Part shown: positions 62,554 to 64,000 of the stretch, piece by piece
Position numbering within the stretch: position 1 is the first letter of the stretch
Layout of the letters: each line of letters starts with the position of its first letter
Assembly (NCBI RefSeq): GCF_001949145.1
Contig: NW_019091383.1
Location: 1,272,149 to 1,336,148 of the forward strand
Length of the DNA: 64,000 nucleotides
Reading direction: 5' to 3'
Source: Acanthaster planci
Taxonomy: Eukaryota > Echinodermata > Asteroidea > Valvatida > Acanthasteridae
Position numbers and translations under genes: made by a program
The notes under the pieces: generated by a model
What the model saw: only the letters and a program-made list of their open reading frames with translations
Told to the model about the DNA's origin: nothing
Database searches by the model: none

Positions 62554-64000
62554 GTGTCATTTCATTACGTTTATTCCTACTTATAACACCATACTACACA
62601 GACCTATTTAAATACAACAGAACATGTTGGTTATGAAATTTCGGTCTCTGGTTGGTATTGCCTCTGTATGTGGGCCATTAGACGCGGGAAAACAAACAAA
62701 CAAGCATGCGAACAAAAGCAGCTAAAGAATCATCACATAACAGTACATATCAAGTAACTTCGGGCATGGACGTCGCCAGAGGGGGGGAGTGAGGTGCTTC
62801 ACCCACCATTAGGTAGGTTCTGGTGCCAGTGAGCCAACAAAGAATCACTGGTTGCAATCCGGATCCATGCGAAACAAATGAGCCCTCAGTTGAAACACGC
62901 ATGACACGAAAGCTTTATAAACCATCTTTATCGTCTCAATTCATACTTAAAATCGATTCTCACGCTGCTGTACGAACTTAACAGCAACGAAGGTTTAGTG
63001 GCGACATTTGCGACGGAACACTTCCCTTGTGCGGCGGCATGAATTCCTAGGTGCAGCTGAACTATGTTGGAACTAATAACACTGCCCTGTGCGATTCTGC
63101 AGAGGAATGTGTGAAGTGGTAACGACAACCTCGATTTACTGAAAGCGTTTACTATACAGATCGATGAATATTAACTTAGATGCCACGCCTGCGTGGGCTG
63201 AAGAGACTCAGTTATTTCTTTTCCTTGTCCTCTCCCCTTGTCGAAGCCATGACTTGCCCCGATTAATACGAACTTAGGGAACTGTCATTGCCTTAATACG
63301 TTCCACGTGGGGAGACTTCTGGTGCTGTTATGGGTACCCATTGTAGATTTCACTGCGGTGAGTACCTCGACGTCCGGGCACCATACTGAAGTGGCTGCAC
63401 ATGCAATGGCGTCTCTCTCTTGAATTCTAATGAATGACACCTGATGCCTGATCCCCGATTCAGTCCATCTTCAAATAGAAAATGGTAAAGAACGATGATG
63501 ACGATTGGAATTAACGTCAACACTAGCAGATATTAAGCCCATGCATTAAAGCATTTAGATGCAGTACGCTACTAATATGACATCGACTGCCGTGAAGTGA
63601 CTAGCAGTTAGAGTGCTGTGCACACGATACACCATGCGTATAATTACGACCGATGATAATTCAAAGTGAAGATAAAAATATGTCAGTTTAGAAAAAGAAT
63701 TGTTCGCAGGTGAGATATGGTTGGAAGAGTGTATTCACCCGTGAGGCGTATGGGGACACCTTGCACCCTTGCATGTCAGTACTTTCTTCAAGTCACTGAA
63801 GTTGAATGATCGGGCAAGGAAGCGGTGGCGGATATGAAACAGTGTTTTTCAAACATCAGTGTTTTTCAAATATCTTCGTTTTAGCTTAAAAAAGCCATGT
63901 TACTTCTAAACATATTATATATAATGGACAAGCACGAAAATAGACTGCTGTACGCACGCGAACCCTTACATTGCTAAAGGGCGCCGACAACAAGCACAAA
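62554..64000. other. Gene-free stretch to the window edge
   Basis: No supported gene or repeat. A G run with a nearby gacgtcgccagag (about 62768) resembles the start of the GGCG-type miniature elements, but no matching end was found. Confidence 0.55.

Noticed and set aside
61889-62636. Open frames of 223 to 244 residues
   Set aside because: They consist almost wholly of unknown bases in the assembly gap.
1-64000. CRISPR arrays, operons or bacterial-type promoters
   Set aside because: The window is animal DNA; no direct-repeat arrays with regular spacers occur.

Overview
The window is animal nuclear DNA, most likely from a marine invertebrate; an echinoderm, hemichordate or amphioxus would fit, but the clade is not proven here. 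The grounds are a class A GPCR of the adenosine receptor family, a spliced terminal exon with an animal-type acceptor, many short non-autonomous DNA transposons, and scaffold gaps (643 N at 61911-62553, single N at 18831, 34768 and 60654). Most of the window is non-coding, and nearly all of the open frames are chance frames in AT-rich or repetitive DNA.

There are two supported host genes, both on the + strand. The first is only a last coding exon (14107-14341), encoding a serine-rich, acidic tail that ends in an NPxY motif. The roughly 14 kb to its left holds no exon I can support and is probably intron or intergenic DNA; an AU-rich region to about 17.5 kb may be its 3' UTR. The second is a complete, uninterrupted adenosine receptor-like GPCR of 363 residues (43570-44661), with a strong ATG context and a good candidate 5' UTR splice acceptor about 490 bp upstream.

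The rest is shaped by mobile and repeated DNA. The main item is an element of about 3.3 kb (about 31640-34922) with diverged inverted ends of roughly 300 bp. It encloses a broken minus-strand gene (33632 to 32168) that joins a PIN/FEN1-like nuclease-type segment to a C-terminal cysteine-rich CXC-like segment. Around it lie several hAT-like miniature elements, two with perfect 8-bp target duplications (50081-50321 and 52363-52579), near-perfect foldbacks (30454-30561, 49619-49773, 31361-31579), an inverted pair of tRNA-like sequences (27206-27612), a two-copy dispersed repeat (35041-35516 and 59331-59804), and a head-to-head inverted array of 30-bp units (17795-18270).

No operons, CRISPR arrays or intact RNA genes were found. 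The two host genes show no sign of working together; they are isolated genes in transposon-rich DNA.
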